64,000 bases of DNA, taken from NCBI RefSeq assembly GCF_006704125.1, contig NZ_VIGH01000008.1, forward strand, positions 62,001 through 126,000. Reading direction: 5' to 3'. A program made the position numbers and the translations under genes. Of this stretch, positions 1-10,096 are shown in pieces. The first letter of the stretch is position 1. Every line of letters begins with the position of its first letter. The stretch is from Rhodococcus spelaei. Its GTDB lineage: Bacteria > Actinomycetota > Actinomycetes > Mycobacteriales > Mycobacteriaceae. Below the pieces are notes generated by a model. The model had not been told where the DNA came from and ran no database searches. It was given only the letters and a program-made list of their open reading frames with translations.

Positions 1-256
1 CTCATGATGGTTCCAGCATTCCTGACTGCCCGCGCGTCGGCACAACCGTGGTGTCCGTGTCGGCGAAATTGTGGCCCGGGCGACGCTGCGACACCGCTCA
101 CCGACGGGTCGTCGGATGCGGAGAAGGTCGGTCGGCCGCGTTAGGCTCGTCGACGGAGCGGAGCCAGTGGAGTGACCGGCACTTCGAGTGTCGGACGCCA
201 GCCGGACCGGACATCATCGGGCCACGACTGCGGTCGAGTAAGGAGCGGAAGCGACA

Positions 257-1978
257 GTGCTCACGGGTAATTCCGAACAGACCACCCCCGCACCCGTCGC
301 CACCCTCCGAGCGTGGCAGCGCCGCGCCCTCGCGAAGTACCTGGCCACCAAGCCGCGTGATTTCCTCGCGGTGGCCACCCCGGGTGCAGGTAAGACCACG
401 TTCGCGCTGCGGGTCGCCGCGGAACTGCTCGGCGACCGCACGATCGACCAGGTGACGGTGGTTGCGCCGACCGAGCACCTCAAACACCAGTGGGCCGCGT
501 CCGCCGCCCGCATCGGCATCGCGCTCGACTCGAACTTCTCGAACTCGACCGGCCAGACCTCCGCCGACTATCACGGCGTGGTCGTCACGTACGCCCAGGT
601 GGCGTCGCATCCGGCCCGGCACCGGGTGCGCACCGAGAACCGGCGCACGTTGGTGATCCTCGACGAGATCCACCACGGTGGTGACGCCAAGAGCTGGGGC
701 GACGCGATCCGGGAGGCCTACGACCCGGCGACCCGCAGGCTGGCGCTGACCGGAACCCCGTTCCGCAGCGACGACAGCGCCATCCCGTTCGTGCAGTACG
801 AGCCCGACCGCGAGGGCCTGATGCGGTCGAAGGCCGACCACGCCTACGGCTACTCCGACGCGCTGGCCGACGGCGTGGTGCGGCCGGTGGTGTTCCTGGC
901 GTACTCCGGTGAGGCGCGCTGGCGGACCAGCGCGGGCGAGGAGTTCAGCGCACGCCTCGGCGAACCGCTCAACGCCGAGCAGACCGCGCGGGCCTGGCGC
1001 ACCGCGCTCGATCCGGGCGGCGACTGGATCCCCGCCGTGTTGGCCGCCGCGAACACCCGGCTCGCCCAGCTGCGCGCCGGCGGGATGCCGGACGCCGGCG
1101 GCCTGGTCATCGCGACCGACCAGACAGTGGCCCGGGCCTACGCGAAGATCCTCGAGACCATCACCGGGCGTCCGCCGACGGTCGTGCTGTCCGACGACCC
1201 GTCCGCCTCGAAGCGGATCGCCGAGTTCAGTGCGAACACCGACCCGTGGATGGTCGCGGTGCGGATGGTGTCCGAGGGCGTCGACGTCCCGCGCCTGGCG
1301 GTCGGGGTGTACGCGACCAGTGCGTCGACCCCGCTGTACTTCGCGCAGGCGATCGGCCGATTCGTGCGGTCGCGCGCGAAGGGCGAGACGGCCAGCGTCT
1401 TCGTGCCGTCGGTGCCGGTGCTGCTGGACCTCGCCAGCCAGCTCGAGGTGCAGCGCGACCACGTGCTCGGCAAGCCGCACCGGGAGAAGGACGGCCTCGA
1501 CGACGAACTGCTCGTCGACGCGAACAAGCAGAAGGACGAGCCCGGCGAGGAGGAGAAGGCGTTCACCTCGCTCGGCGCCGACGCCGAGTTGGACCAGGTC
1601 ATCTACGACGGTTCCTCGTTCGGCACCGCGACCTTCGCCGGCAGCGACGAGGAGGCCGACTACCTGGGCCTGCCGGGACTGCTCGACGCCGACCAGATGC
1701 GGGCGCTGCTGCGCGAGCGGCAGTCCAGCCAGCTCGAGAAGCAGGCCCCGCCGCCGGTGGCCGCGCCGGCCGCCGTCGCGGACCGGGTCGCCTCGGCCAC
1801 CAAGCTCGCGGAACTGCGTAAGGAACTCAACGGGCTGGTCGCGATGACCCATCACCGCACCGGCAAGCCGCACGGCTGGATCCACGGCGAGCTGAGGCGG
1901 GTGTGCGGGGGACCGCCGACCGCCATCGCGACGGTCGACCAGCTCACCGAGCGGATCGCCACGCTGCGGCGGTGGTAG
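257..1978 (+). CDS. DEAD/DEAH-box (SF2) helicase
   Basis: A 573-residue superfamily 2 ATP-dependent helicase. Walker A TPGAGKT lies at residues 41-47, the DEAH-type motif II DEIHH at 136-140, motif III TGTPFR at 165-170 and the arginine-finger motif VI QAIGRFVRSR at 364-373, so both RecA-like lobes are present. The roughly 200-residue C-terminal tail is charged and does not resemble a known domain. The GTG start has a good Shine-Dalgarno, AGGAG at 241-245. The gene ends at a strong hairpin terminator and appears monocistronic. The substrate (RNA or DNA) cannot be told from sequence. The family is conserved next to sigA in mycolata. Confidence 0.9.
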   Translation: MLTGNSEQTTPAPVATLRAWQRRALAKYLATKPRDFLAVATPGAGKTTFALRVAAELLGDRTIDQVTVVAPTEHLKHQWAASAARIGIALDSNFSNSTGQTSADYHGVVVTYAQVASHPARHRVRTENRRTLVILDEIHHGGDAKSWGDAIREAYDPATRRLALTGTPFRSDDSAIPFVQYEPDREGLMRSKADHAYGYSDALADGVVRPVVFLAYSGEARWRTSAGEEFSARLGEPLNAEQTARAWRTALDPGGDWIPAVLAAANTRLAQLRAGGMPDAGGLVIATDQTVARAYAKILETITGRPPTVVLSDDPSASKRIAEFSANTDPWMVAVRMVSEGVDVPRLAVGVYATSASTPLYFAQAIGRFVRSRAKGETASVFVPSVPVLLDLASQLEVQRDHVLGKPHREKDGLDDELLVDANKQKDEPGEEEKAFTSLGADAELDQVIYDGSSFGTATFAGSDEEADYLGLPGLLDADQMRALLRERQSSQLEKQAPPPVAAPAAVADRVASATKLAELRKELNGLVAMTHHRTGKPHGWIHGELRRVCGGPPTAIATVDQLTERIATLRRW

Positions 1979-1997
1979 ACGCGGACGGTGGTAGACG

Positions 1998-2034
1998 CGA
2001 GAGAGCCCGCACCGGAACGGTGCGGGCTCTCTCG
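1998..2034 (+). terminator. Intrinsic-type terminator after the helicase
   Basis: A perfect 16-bp stem (1998-2013 pairs with 2019-2034) with a 5-nt loop GGAAC, 20 bp after the helicase stop. There is no clear U-tract, as is usual in GC-rich actinobacteria. It also lies downstream of the convergent minus-strand gene that ends at 2080, so it may serve both. Confidence 0.85.
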
Positions 2035-2079
2035 TTGCTGTGGGGACCCGGTGGCCGGGTGCCCGGTACTGCTGACGGC

Positions 2080-2280
2080 CTAGATCGTCGCCTCGTCGAT
2101 GGCGCCGGAAACGATGGTGGCGTTCATCGAACGGAGTCGATCCTCATGCTCGTTGGCGTGGTGCTGGCAGAAGAGGAGTTCTCCACCAGAGGTGAGCACC
2201 GCGCGCACGCGGGCTCCGGCACCGCACCGGTCGCACCGGTCGGCAGCGGTCAACGGGGGGCTGGTCAGTGTTCCGGGCAT
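2080..2280 (-). CDS. Small Cys-rich DUF7455-like protein
   Basis: A 66-residue protein with C16-x2-C19 and a later CQHH (C38, H40, H41), which looks like a small zinc-binding knuckle. It resembles the Rv2708c family found near sigA/sigB in mycobacteria. The start is ATG with an AGGAGT ribosome site just upstream on the minus strand. The biochemical role is unknown. Possible zinc binding is inferred only from the Cys/His spacing. Confidence 0.8.
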   Translation of the reverse strand: MPGTLTSPPLTAADRCDRCGAGARVRAVLTSGGELLFCQHHANEHEDRLRSMNATIVSGAIDEATI

Positions 2281-2471
2281 GACTCCTCCGTACTGGCTTC
2301 CGGTGTGACCCGGAGGCCTGGGGCCTGGTCCGCCGCGTCGGAATGGCGCGGTGGATTCACTCTGTCAGACGTTTGGCGTTCGAAGGTTGTTCCCGTCGGC
2401 GTTTCTTTGTGGTTTCACTAACAACGAACACGCGGAATCGAGTGGCGCAGGTCACAGTGGTGGCGTCGGGA

Positions 2472-2477
2472 TAGTCT
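2472..2477 (+). promoter_or_regulatory. -10 element for a leaderless DUF952 operon
   Basis: TAGTCT ends exactly 6 nt before the GTG start at 2484. With a normal -10 to +1 distance, transcription would begin at or next to the start codon. There is no Shine-Dalgarno before this GTG, which fits a leaderless mRNA. This is inferred from sequence only. Confidence 0.5.
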
Positions 2478-2483
2478 GCGCGG

Positions 2484-2858
2484 GTGAGCGATCCGATCCT
2501 GGTGCACATGTGCACGGCCGCGCAGTGGGAACGCGCGCAGTCGGCAGGCAGGCGTGTGCCCGAGACCTTCGAGGCCGACGGCTTCGTCCACCTGTCGACC
2601 ACCGAGCAGGTGCACCTGCCGGCGAATCGACTGTTCGCCGGGCGCACCGACCTGGTCCTGCTGTACCTGGATGCCGACCGGCTGGGCTCGGAGCTGCGCT
2701 GGGAACCGGGCGTCCCCGGCGACCCGGACTCGATGCTCTTCCCGCACCTGTACGGCCCGCTGCCCGCGGCGTCGGTCACGGCCGTCCACGACTACCGGCC
2801 CGACGGGAACGGCGTGTTCGCCCGGCCGGAGGCGCACGGCGCTACCGTTGAGACATGA
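2484..2858 (+). CDS. DUF952 family protein
   Basis: A 124-residue single-domain DUF952 protein. The family's conserved features are visible: an early HMCTAAQWE stretch, DGFVHLST at residues about 33-40, and LYGPLP near the C-terminus. The function is unproven; the family fold is often compared with ADP-ribosyltransferase-like or glutathione S-transferase-associated proteins. It starts with GTG, lacks a Shine-Dalgarno, and overlaps the next gene by ATGA. It is therefore the first gene of an operon with a cation-transport regulator and antiporter. Confidence 0.85.
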   Translation: MSDPILVHMCTAAQWERAQSAGRRVPETFEADGFVHLSTTEQVHLPANRLFAGRTDLVLLYLDADRLGSELRWEPGVPGDPDSMLFPHLYGPLPAASVTAVHDYRPDGNGVFARPEAHGATVET

Positions 2859-3337
2859 ACGTGGAAGTGACTCCTCTTCCCGGTATCGGCATCCGCAAGG
2901 ATTTCGAGCTGACCACCGGGCGACGCGTCGGCGTGGTCACGCATCGTGACGGCGGCACCGACCTCATCGTGTCGAAGAAGGACGACCCCGACGCCTGTAT
3001 GGCCTCGATCCCGCTGACCGACGAGGAGGCGGCGGTGCTCGGGAACCTGCTCGGCGCACCGCAGCTGGTCGCGCAGTTGCGTGAGGAACACCGGGACCTG
3101 CCCGGTATCAACACCCGGCAGCTGCCGATCACCGAGGAGTCGCCGTTCGACGGCCGCACCCTCGGCGAGACGGCGCTGCGCACCCGCACCGGGGTGTCGG
3201 TGGTGGCGGTGATGCGCGCGGGCCACGTGTACCCTTCGCCGACACCGGATTTCAACCTCACCGAGGGTGACCTGCTGGTCGCCGTCGGTACCTCGGACGG
3301 GCTCGACGGCGCGACGAAAATACTCCATCACGGATGA
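2855..3337 (+). CDS. RCK-C (TrkA-C) regulatory subunit, KhtT-like
   Basis: A 160-residue cytoplasmic protein with an N-terminal domain (about 1-75) and a C-terminal RCK_C/TrkA-C domain (about 85-160). The latter contains TRTGVSVVAVMR and FNLTEGDLLVAVGT, typical of this nucleotide/ligand-sensing fold. It overlaps the antiporter gene that follows by ATGA (3334). The arrangement matches KhtT-KhtU K+/H+ antiporter systems, where the RCK protein gates the membrane partner in response to pH or c-di-AMP. Ligand identity is not visible here. Confidence 0.85.
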   Translation: MNVEVTPLPGIGIRKDFELTTGRRVGVVTHRDGGTDLIVSKKDDPDACMASIPLTDEEAAVLGNLLGAPQLVAQLREEHRDLPGINTRQLPITEESPFDGRTLGETALRTRTGVSVVAVMRAGHVYPSPTPDFNLTEGDLLVAVGTSDGLDGATKILHHG

Positions 3338-4536
3338 GTAGTACCGCGCTCGCTCTGATCCAGCTCGGCGCGGTCTTCTTCACGCTCGGGATCCTGGGCC
3401 GCCTCGCCGGTCGGGTCGGTATGTCGCCGATCCCGCTGTACCTCATCGGTGGGCTCTGTTTCGGCGAGGGCGGTTTCTTCAAGCTCGGCGACATCGGCGA
3501 GTTCGGGCACCTGGCCAGCGAGATCGGCGTGGTGTTGCTGTTGTTGCTACTGGGCCTCGAGTACACCGCCTCCGAGTTGGTCACCGGGATGCGGAAGTCG
3601 TGGATGGGCGGTGTCCTCGACATCGTGCTCAACGCGACACCGGGCGCGGTGGTGGCGTTGGTGTTGGGGTGGGGTCCGATCGGGGCCCTCGCCCTCGGGG
3701 GCGTGACCTACATTTCCTCGTCCGGAATCGTCGCGAAGGTCCTCGGCGACCTGGGCCGGCTCGGCAACCGGGAAACCCCGGTGGTGCTCTCGATCCTGGT
3801 GTTCGAGGACCTCACCATGGCCGTCTACCTGCCCATCCTGACGGCACTGCTCGCCGGGGTCGGGTTCGTCGGCGGGCTGAAGGCCCTCGCGATCTCGCTG
3901 TGCGTGGTTGCCGCGGTGTTGGTGGTCGCGCTGCGGTACGGGCATTACGTCTCCGCGATTGTCGACAGCAAGGACCGGGAGGTGTTCCTGCTCAAGCTGC
4001 TCGGCGCCGCGCTGCTGGTGGCCGGCATCGCCTCGGCGCTGCAGGTGTCGGCGGCGGTGGGCGCCTTTCTGCTCGGTATCGCGATCTCCGGTTCGACCGC
4101 CCGCAACGCGGCCAAGGTGCTCGAGCCGCTGCGTGACCTGTTCGCGGCGATGTTCTTCGTGGTGTTCGGGCTCAACACGGACCCGACCACCATCCCGCCG
4201 GTACTGGGCTGGGCGGTGCTGCTGGCGGTCGTGACGACCGTGACGAAGCTGCTGACGGGGGTGTGGGCGGCTCGGCGGCAGGGTGTCGCCCGGATTGGTC
4301 AGGCGAGGGCGGGCGCCGCGCTGGTGGCGCGCGGGGAGTTCTCCATCGTCATCGCCGGCCTCGCCGTGTCGGCCGGAGCGGTCGAGGGGGAACTGGCCGC
4401 GCTGGCGACGGCCTACGTGCTGTTGATGGCGATACTCGGGCCGGTCGCGGCGCGGGTGGTCGAGCCGGTCGCTCGACTGGCTCTGCGGCTGGTTCCCCCG
4501 GCCGGCGGGCAGTCGCCGGTGCGGGCGCAGGAGTAG
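3334..4536 (+). CDS. CPA2-family cation:proton antiporter, KhtU-like
   Basis: A 400-residue integral membrane protein with about 12 hydrophobic segments. It starts with a short external tail and includes GGLCFGEGGF and LLLLLGLEY, typical of the Na+/H+ exchanger superfamily of CPA2 type. It lacks the long cytoplasmic KTN domain of KefB/C; that regulatory role is supplied by the RCK protein encoded immediately upstream with a 4-bp overlap. It is likely a K+/H+ or Na+/H+ antiporter for monovalent cation and pH balance. The ion is not determined by sequence. Confidence 0.85.
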   Translation: MSSTALALIQLGAVFFTLGILGRLAGRVGMSPIPLYLIGGLCFGEGGFFKLGDIGEFGHLASEIGVVLLLLLLGLEYTASELVTGMRKSWMGGVLDIVLNATPGAVVALVLGWGPIGALALGGVTYISSSGIVAKVLGDLGRLGNRETPVVLSILVFEDLTMAVYLPILTALLAGVGFVGGLKALAISLCVVAAVLVVALRYGHYVSAIVDSKDREVFLLKLLGAALLVAGIASALQVSAAVGAFLLGIAISGSTARNAAKVLEPLRDLFAAMFFVVFGLNTDPTTIPPVLGWAVLLAVVTTVTKLLTGVWAARRQGVARIGQARAGAALVARGEFSIVIAGLAVSAGAVEGELAALATAYVLLMAILGPVAARVVEPVARLALRLVPPAGGQSPVRAQE

Positions 4537-4583
4537 TCCGACCACGCGACGACGCTCCACACAACGGCGCCCCACTAACGCGA

Positions 4584-4619
4584 CGATGCCCCGCCACCGG
4601 TAGCGGTGACGGGGCATCG
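4584..4619. terminator. Bidirectional terminator between antiporter and sigA
   Basis: A 16-bp stem (4584-4599 with 4604-4619, one C-A mismatch) around a GTAG loop, placed between the convergent antiporter (ends 4536) and sigA (ends 4641). It can serve both strands. Confidence 0.8.
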
Positions 4620-4640
4620 GGGTCGGGGAGAACCGGGCGA

Positions 4641-6023
<1,383 letters not shown>

Positions 6024-6143
6024 GTACGCCCTTTCGTGACGGAATCGTGCGGCGTCACGCCAGAGAAGTTTCCGGCGGAGAGGTCAGTTGAGTTTGGCCG
6101 GCTTGGACGTCGGCCTCACCATTGTAACTATCGTCGTGAGTGG

Positions 6144-6953
6144 TTATGTCCCGATGCTGGTCTCCGCGGCGAGTGCGGCGCCCACGATGCCCGCCGTGTT
6201 CAGCAACGATGCCGCCACGACCGGTGTCCGGTTGGTCAGGTGGGGGATCCATTTCTCGGCCTTGCGGCTGATTCCACCGCCGGCGACGAACAGGTCCGGC
6301 CACAGCAGGTCCTCGATCCGGGTGAGCACCCGGGACACCTCCTTCGACCACGCCTTGTACGACTGGTCGTGGCGTTCCTTCGCCGCGGACGACGCGCGGT
6401 GCTCGGCTTCCTTGCCGTCGACCTCCATGTGCCCGAACTCGGTGTTCGGCAGCAGCACCCCGTGGTTGAGGATCGCGGACCCGATGCCGGTACCGAAGGT
6501 CAGCAGCACCACGACGCCGTCGACGTCCTTGCCCGCCCCGTACCGGTCCTCCGCGATGCCCGCGGCGTCCGCGTCGTTGAGAACAGTGACGGGGCGGCCG
6601 CCGAGCGCGCCTGCGAACAGGGCGCGGGCGTCCGTGTCGATCCACGACTTGTCGATGTTGGCGGCGGTCCGGGCCACCCCGGCGGTCACCACCGCGGGCA
6701 GGGTGACGCCGACGGAGCCCTCCCAGGCCGCCGCGGCCACGATCTCCCGGACGGTCGCTGCGACGGCCTCCGGAGTCGACGGCTGCGGAGTCTCGATCTT
6801 GATCCGTTCGCCGATCAGCTGACCGGTCTCGAGGTCGACGACGCCGCCCTTGATGCCGCTGCCGCCGACGTCGACGCCGAAGCCCCGACGCGTCGAGCCG
6901 GAAGCCGCCGTGACCGCACTCGCCGATGACTGTTCAATCGTCGATTCCGCCAT
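6144..6953 (-). CDS. ppgK: Polyphosphate glucokinase
   Basis: A 269-residue ROK-family kinase that phosphorylates glucose using polyphosphate (or ATP) to give glucose-6-phosphate. The phosphate-binding DVGGSGIKGG is at residues 28-37; LTFGTGIGSAIL and the glucose-contact EFGHMEV motif follow. Length matches actinobacterial PpgK (about 265). I chose the ATG at 6953; an in-frame GTG at 6962 is possible. A TATCGT -10 at 6961-6966 sits 7 nt before the ATG, suggesting leaderless expression. It lies between sigA and a divergent inositol monophosphatase, as in mycobacteria. Confidence 0.95.
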   Translation of the reverse strand: MAESTIEQSSASAVTAASGSTRRGFGVDVGGSGIKGGVVDLETGQLIGERIKIETPQPSTPEAVAATVREIVAAAAWEGSVGVTLPAVVTAGVARTAANIDKSWIDTDARALFAGALGGRPVTVLNDADAAGIAEDRYGAGKDVDGVVVLLTFGTGIGSAILNHGVLLPNTEFGHMEVDGKEAEHRASSAAKERHDQSYKAWSKEVSRVLTRIEDLLWPDLFVAGGGISRKAEKWIPHLTNRTPVVAASLLNTAGIVGAALAAETSIGT

Positions 6954-6960
6954 GCTCGTC

Positions 6961-6966
6961 ACGATA
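6961..6966 (-). promoter_or_regulatory. -10 element for leaderless ppgK
   Basis: On the minus strand TATCGT is followed by 7 nt and the ppgK ATG. No Shine-Dalgarno is present, consistent with a transcript starting at the start codon. Confidence 0.45.
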
Positions 6967-7013
6967 GTGGCTGGGGGCGCTGCAGGCCGCGAACTTGTCA
7001 GGCACCATGGGGC

Positions 7014-7946
7014 GTGCCGCTTTTCGAGAACCATCCCGCCCTCAGCGACCTCGTCGACCCCGGCCCGGGCGTATCGGCGGACGATCCGCGCATCCTGCGG
7101 GCGGTGGCCGTCCGCGTCGCCGTCGCAGCGGCCCGGCACGTGGCCGGCCGTCGGCCCGAGGTCTTCGCCGCGGTCGGCGACTCGGTCCCGGACGGCGCGG
7201 CGGCCGGCGGGGCGGTCGCGACGAAGTCCACCCCGACCGATCCGGTGACCGTGGTGGACACCGAGACCGAGGACCTGATCCGGGACCTGCTCGGACAGTC
7301 GCGTCCCGACGACACCATCCTCGGCGAGGAGGGCGGTGGCGACGCGGGCGCGGCCGCCGGAGTGCGATGGATCGTCGATCCGATCGACGGCACCGTGAAC
7401 TTTCTCTACGGGGTGCCCGCGTTCGCCGTCTCGGTGGCCGCCCAGGTCGACGGGGTGTCGGTAGCGGGTGCCGTGGTGGACGTCGCCGCGGCAGCGGTGT
7501 ACTCGGCGGCACGGGGCCATGGCGCAATGCTGCACGAGGCGGGTGGGGAAGCACACCGGCTGCGTTGCAACACGGTCTCCGAGGTCTCGATGTCGTTGTT
7601 GGCCACCGGTTTCGGGTACAGCCGTGACCGCAGGTCGCGGCAGGGCGAGCTGATCGCCGGTGTGCTGCCGCGGGTGCGCGACATCCGGCGGATCGGGTCG
7701 GCCGCACTGGACCTGTGCATGGTCGCCTCGGGCCGCGTCGACGCGCACTTCGAGCACGGGCTCAGCCCGTGGGACTGGGCCGCCGGTTCGCTGATCGCGG
7801 CCGAGGCGGGCGCGGTGCTGCGGCTGCCGAGCCCGGACACGATGAGCGCGGCGGGCGCGGTGGTGGTCGCGGCGGCGCCGGGCATCGCGAAGGAACTCGA
7901 CGCGATGTTCACCGAGCTGGGCGTGCTCGAGCCGATCCCCGACTGA
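7014..7946 (+). CDS. suhB: Inositol monophosphatase family protein
   Basis: A 310-residue Mg2+-dependent phosphatase of the IMPase/FBPase superfamily. The metal-binding signature is present: GEEGG (104-108), DPIDGT (122-127), and near the C-terminus WDWAAGSLIAAEAGA. It hydrolyses inositol-1-phosphate or a related sugar phosphate, feeding phosphatidylinositol and mycothiol synthesis in mycolata. The 110-residue region before the catalytic core is slightly longer than in E. coli SuhB. Position beside ppgK corresponds to Rv2701c. It starts with GTG, divergent from ppgK by 60 bp, and ends 8 bp from the convergent cei gene. The exact substrate is not visible. Confidence 0.92.
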   Translation: MPLFENHPALSDLVDPGPGVSADDPRILRAVAVRVAVAAARHVAGRRPEVFAAVGDSVPDGAAAGGAVATKSTPTDPVTVVDTETEDLIRDLLGQSRPDDTILGEEGGGDAGAAAGVRWIVDPIDGTVNFLYGVPAFAVSVAAQVDGVSVAGAVVDVAAAAVYSAARGHGAMLHEAGGEAHRLRCNTVSEVSMSLLATGFGYSRDRRSRQGELIAGVLPRVRDIRRIGSAALDLCMVASGRVDAHFEHGLSPWDWAAGSLIAAEAGAVLRLPSPDTMSAAGAVVVAAAPGIAKELDAMFTELGVLEPIPD

Positions 7947-7954
7947 CGCGTTCC

Positions 7955-8647
7955 TCAGCAGCGAGCGGTCCGGGCCGCCTTGAGCAGGCTGATGTCGACC
8001 GGGGCGCCGCTGCCCGCACTGCCGGGTGCGGTGTTCTTGAGGGAGGCCAGCACCTCTTCGGCGTCGGTGTTGGGCCGCAGGTCGCTGAAGTAGGTGCCGA
8101 GGGCGAAGTCGACGGTGTCGTCGGTGCGTCCGTCCTGGATCAGTTCGGCGCACGGAGCGATGAGCCACACGGAGCTGGCCGCGGCGAGACCGTTGGCCCC
8201 GAACCGGATCTGGCCCTGGCACTGCATGTTCTGGTCGACGTAGACGGGGTCGTTGCCTGCCTGGACGTCGGGCGGCGACGCGAACCCGAAGTCGCGCAGC
8301 TGGGAGGCCACGTGCACGGCCTGGCCGCGTTCGCCGTTCGCGTTGAACACCCGGACCTTGGTCGCGGCGAGCGGGGCGGGCTCGACGTCGACCAGTTTGC
8401 TCGACGAGACCGGGCTGCCCAGCGGCTGCAGTGCGGGTGCGTTCGGGTCGACCGGCTTGGAGGTGGACGGCGCGTTGCAGTCGACCGGGGCCGACAGCTC
8501 GTCGGGCTTGGTCAGGACCTGGAACCAGACGACGGCGCCGAGCACCGCGAGCACACAGATCAACGCGACGACCGGCAGGGTGCGCCGGTGTGGGAACGGC
8601 CGACCCTTGTCGTCGGTGGAGCGACCCTCGGTGATCAGTGAAACCAC
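7955..8647 (-). CDS. cei: Envelope integrity protein Cei (LytR_C domain)
   Basis: A 230-residue single-pass membrane protein: a basic cytoplasmic N-terminus, one transmembrane helix at about residues 24-43, a low-complexity Ser/Pro linker, and a LytR_C-type extracellular domain (about 96-195, beginning KVRVFNANGERGQA). This matches the Cei protein (Rv2700, 216 residues) needed for cell-envelope integrity in M. tuberculosis. The open frame extends upstream to 8854, but that extension has no matching family sequence. GTG at 8647, giving VVSLITEG, fits family length best. Confidence 0.88.
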   Translation of the reverse strand: MVSLITEGRSTDDKGRPFPHRRTLPVVALICVLAVLGAVVWFQVLTKPDELSAPVDCNAPSTSKPVDPNAPALQPLGSPVSSSKLVDVEPAPLAATKVRVFNANGERGQAVHVASQLRDFGFASPPDVQAGNDPVYVDQNMQCQGQIRFGANGLAAASSVWLIAPCAELIQDGRTDDTVDFALGTYFSDLRPNTDAEEVLASLKNTAPGSAGSGAPVDISLLKAARTARC

Positions 8648-9099
8648 GATTCGTCCTGACCTCTCGGTGTTCGGGATGGTCTGCGGGAGCAGATGCGCCC
8701 AGCGTAGAGAAGGACAGCCTAGAGACTGTGTGGTTGGACTCAGTCGGGGGATCGGCGCGTCGCGCGCTCGAACGCGGAAAATGGGGCCGACCGGCCCGGA
8801 ATGTCTCGGTTGGCGCCGATGTTTGTGACGATTGTCAGACGGTTTTCGGGCCAAGGCGAATTCGACAGCGACATTTGCGCCGAGGTCGGCTATTGTCTGG
8901 CGGCCCCATCGTGACAGAACGGGTGAGCCGGAGGAGTCCAGGTTGCGGAGAATGTGGCATGGATCATATTTACCGTCGCTAACTTTCGGGCACTATTTCG
9001 CGTTCTGACACGTTGTGAAGCCACACGGCTGATGGGCGGCGCGCCCACTCGGGCGTGGGGACGGGGACAGTTGACGAGAGAGGACGAGGGGAAGACGAG
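8648..9099. other. 452-bp divergent intergenic region
   Basis: A gap between the divergent cei and DUF4193 genes. I see no convincing coding frame, RNA gene or long inverted repeat. It must hold both promoters. The right end has a purine-rich ribosome site (AGGGGAA, 9087-9093) for DUF4193. The stretch at about 8940-9020 is noticeably richer in A/T than its surroundings, which suits a promoter. Confidence 0.6.
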
Positions 9100-9402
9100 A
9101 TGGCAACCGACTACGACGCACCGAGGCGTTCGGAATCCGATGAGGTGTCGGAGGATTCGCTGGAGGAGTTGAAGGCGCGCCGCAACGAGGCGCAGTCCGC
9201 GGTCGTCGACGTTGACGAGTCGGATACCGCGGAGTCCTTCGAGCTGCCCGGTGCCGACCTGTCCGGCGAGGAACTGTCGGTGCGGGTCGTGCCGAAGCAG
9301 GCCGACGAGTTCACGTGCTCGAGCTGCTTCCTGGTGCATCACAGGAGCAGGCTCGCGAGCGACGCCAACGGCGTGATGATCTGTATGGACTGCGCCGCCT
9401 GA
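9100..9402 (+). CDS. DUF4193 family protein
   Basis: A 100-residue acidic protein, the same length as the mycobacterial Rv2699c family. Its C-terminus carries CSSC and CMDC pairs (TCSSC, then ICMDCAA at the end) flanking HHRSR, which forms a probable zinc ribbon. The N-terminal half is rich in Glu/Asp/Ser and likely flexible. The function is unknown; conservation and position next to cei are strong. I chose ATG at 9100 (AGGGGAA upstream) over an in-frame extension to 9055. Confidence 0.9.
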   Translation: MATDYDAPRRSESDEVSEDSLEELKARRNEAQSAVVDVDESDTAESFELPGADLSGEELSVRVVPKQADEFTCSSCFLVHHRSRLASDANGVMICMDCAA

Positions 9403-9512
9403 CGGTAGCGACGACGAAACTCGAATCGCGGCTCGAACGGTTCACGGCCGGGTCCACCGGGGTCCGACCCGGCCGAACTGCGGCCGCGGCCCGGTGACCG
9501 GCCGTCCGTGAT

Positions 9513-9550
9513 GCCAAGTGCCCGGCCTGTACGCAGGCCGGGCACTTGGC
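9513..9550. terminator. Bidirectional terminator between DUF4193 and DUF3093
   Basis: A perfect 17-bp stem (9513-9529 with 9534-9550) with a 4-nt TACG loop. It sits between the convergent DUF4193 (ends 9402) and DUF3093 (ends 9571) genes. Confidence 0.9.
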
Positions 9551-9570
9551 GTCACGCGTGCTCCCGGCGG

Positions 9571-10080
9571 CTACTTCTTTCCGAGTGCGGCGGCGAGTTC
9601 GGTCGGCCGACGGGTGCTGACCAGCCAGTACGGCGTCGGATCGTCAGGGTCGTCGAGCACGATCAGCACCATCGGCTTGATCCAGGTGCGGTGCTCGACG
9701 TACGCGGCGGGGTCGAGTTGGCGACCGAGCGCCGCCGACTTCGCGGTCCCGGGGACGATCGCGACCCGCGAGATCGCATCGAGGGGCAGGTGGGCGCGGC
9801 CGGCCCGCAGCTCGCCCGGCGCGCCACCGACACCGGCGAAGACCTCCACCCGCACTCGGCTGAGCCACACCAGTGCCCAGACGGGGAAGGGCAGCAGCAG
9901 TACGAACGGCAGCCACTTGATCAGGCTGCGTACGCCCATGTTGACCTCGACGGCGATCAGGACCGCGACGACGAAGCCGGCGGCCCACCACCACAGTGGC
10001 ACCCACAGTCGCTCGGAGTAGCTCGGAGCAGCGGCGACGCGGTCGGTGCGCAGGGATGCAGGTTGGGGGTTCTCGGACAC
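9571..10080 (-). CDS. DUF3093 membrane protein
   Basis: A 169-residue protein with two adjacent transmembrane helices at about residues 25-70 ([19 protein letters not shown] and [16 protein letters not shown]), followed by a C-terminal PH-like domain ending [16 protein letters not shown]. It corresponds to Rv2698. The function is unknown; such PH-like membrane proteins often act as scaffolds. The frame is open upstream through dut, but GTG at 10080 is the natural start. Only 24 bp separate it from the divergent dut start. Confidence 0.88.
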   Translation of the reverse strand: MSENPQPASLRTDRVAAAPSYSERLWVPLWWWAAGFVVAVLIAVEVNMGVRSLIKWLPFVLLLPFPVWALVWLSRVRVEVFAGVGGAPGELRAGRAHLPLDAISRVAIVPGTAKSAALGRQLDPAAYVEHRTWIKPMVLIVLDDPDDPTPYWLVSTRRPTELAAALGKK

Positions 10081-10086
10081 GCATCC

Positions 10087-10092
10087 AGAGTA
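10087..10092 (-). promoter_or_regulatory. -10 element for leaderless DUF3093
   Basis: TACTCT on the minus strand is followed by 6 nt and the GTG start at 10080. It overlaps by 2 bp the -10 of the divergent dut promoter (10091-10096). Confidence 0.5.
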
Positions 10093-10096
10093 GTCT
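10091..10096 (+). promoter_or_regulatory. -10 element for leaderless dut
   Basis: TAGTCT is followed by 8 nt and the dut GTG at 10105. No Shine-Dalgarno fits in the 24-bp gap. It is the same hexamer as found before the DUF952 gene. Confidence 0.5.

Noticed and set aside
1-256. Possible gene at the left edge
   Set aside because: No frame in the first 256 bp has recognisable protein features; a frame at 48-455 overlaps the helicase and is Arg/Pro-rich.
98-1885. Long minus-strand open frame opposite the helicase
   Set aside because: Antisense shadow in high-GC DNA: Arg/Gly/His-rich, no domain, and the plus frame has full helicase motifs.
8648-8854. N-terminal extension of Cei
   Set aside because: The extra 69 residues are basic and unlike the family; the GTG at 8647 gives the expected length.
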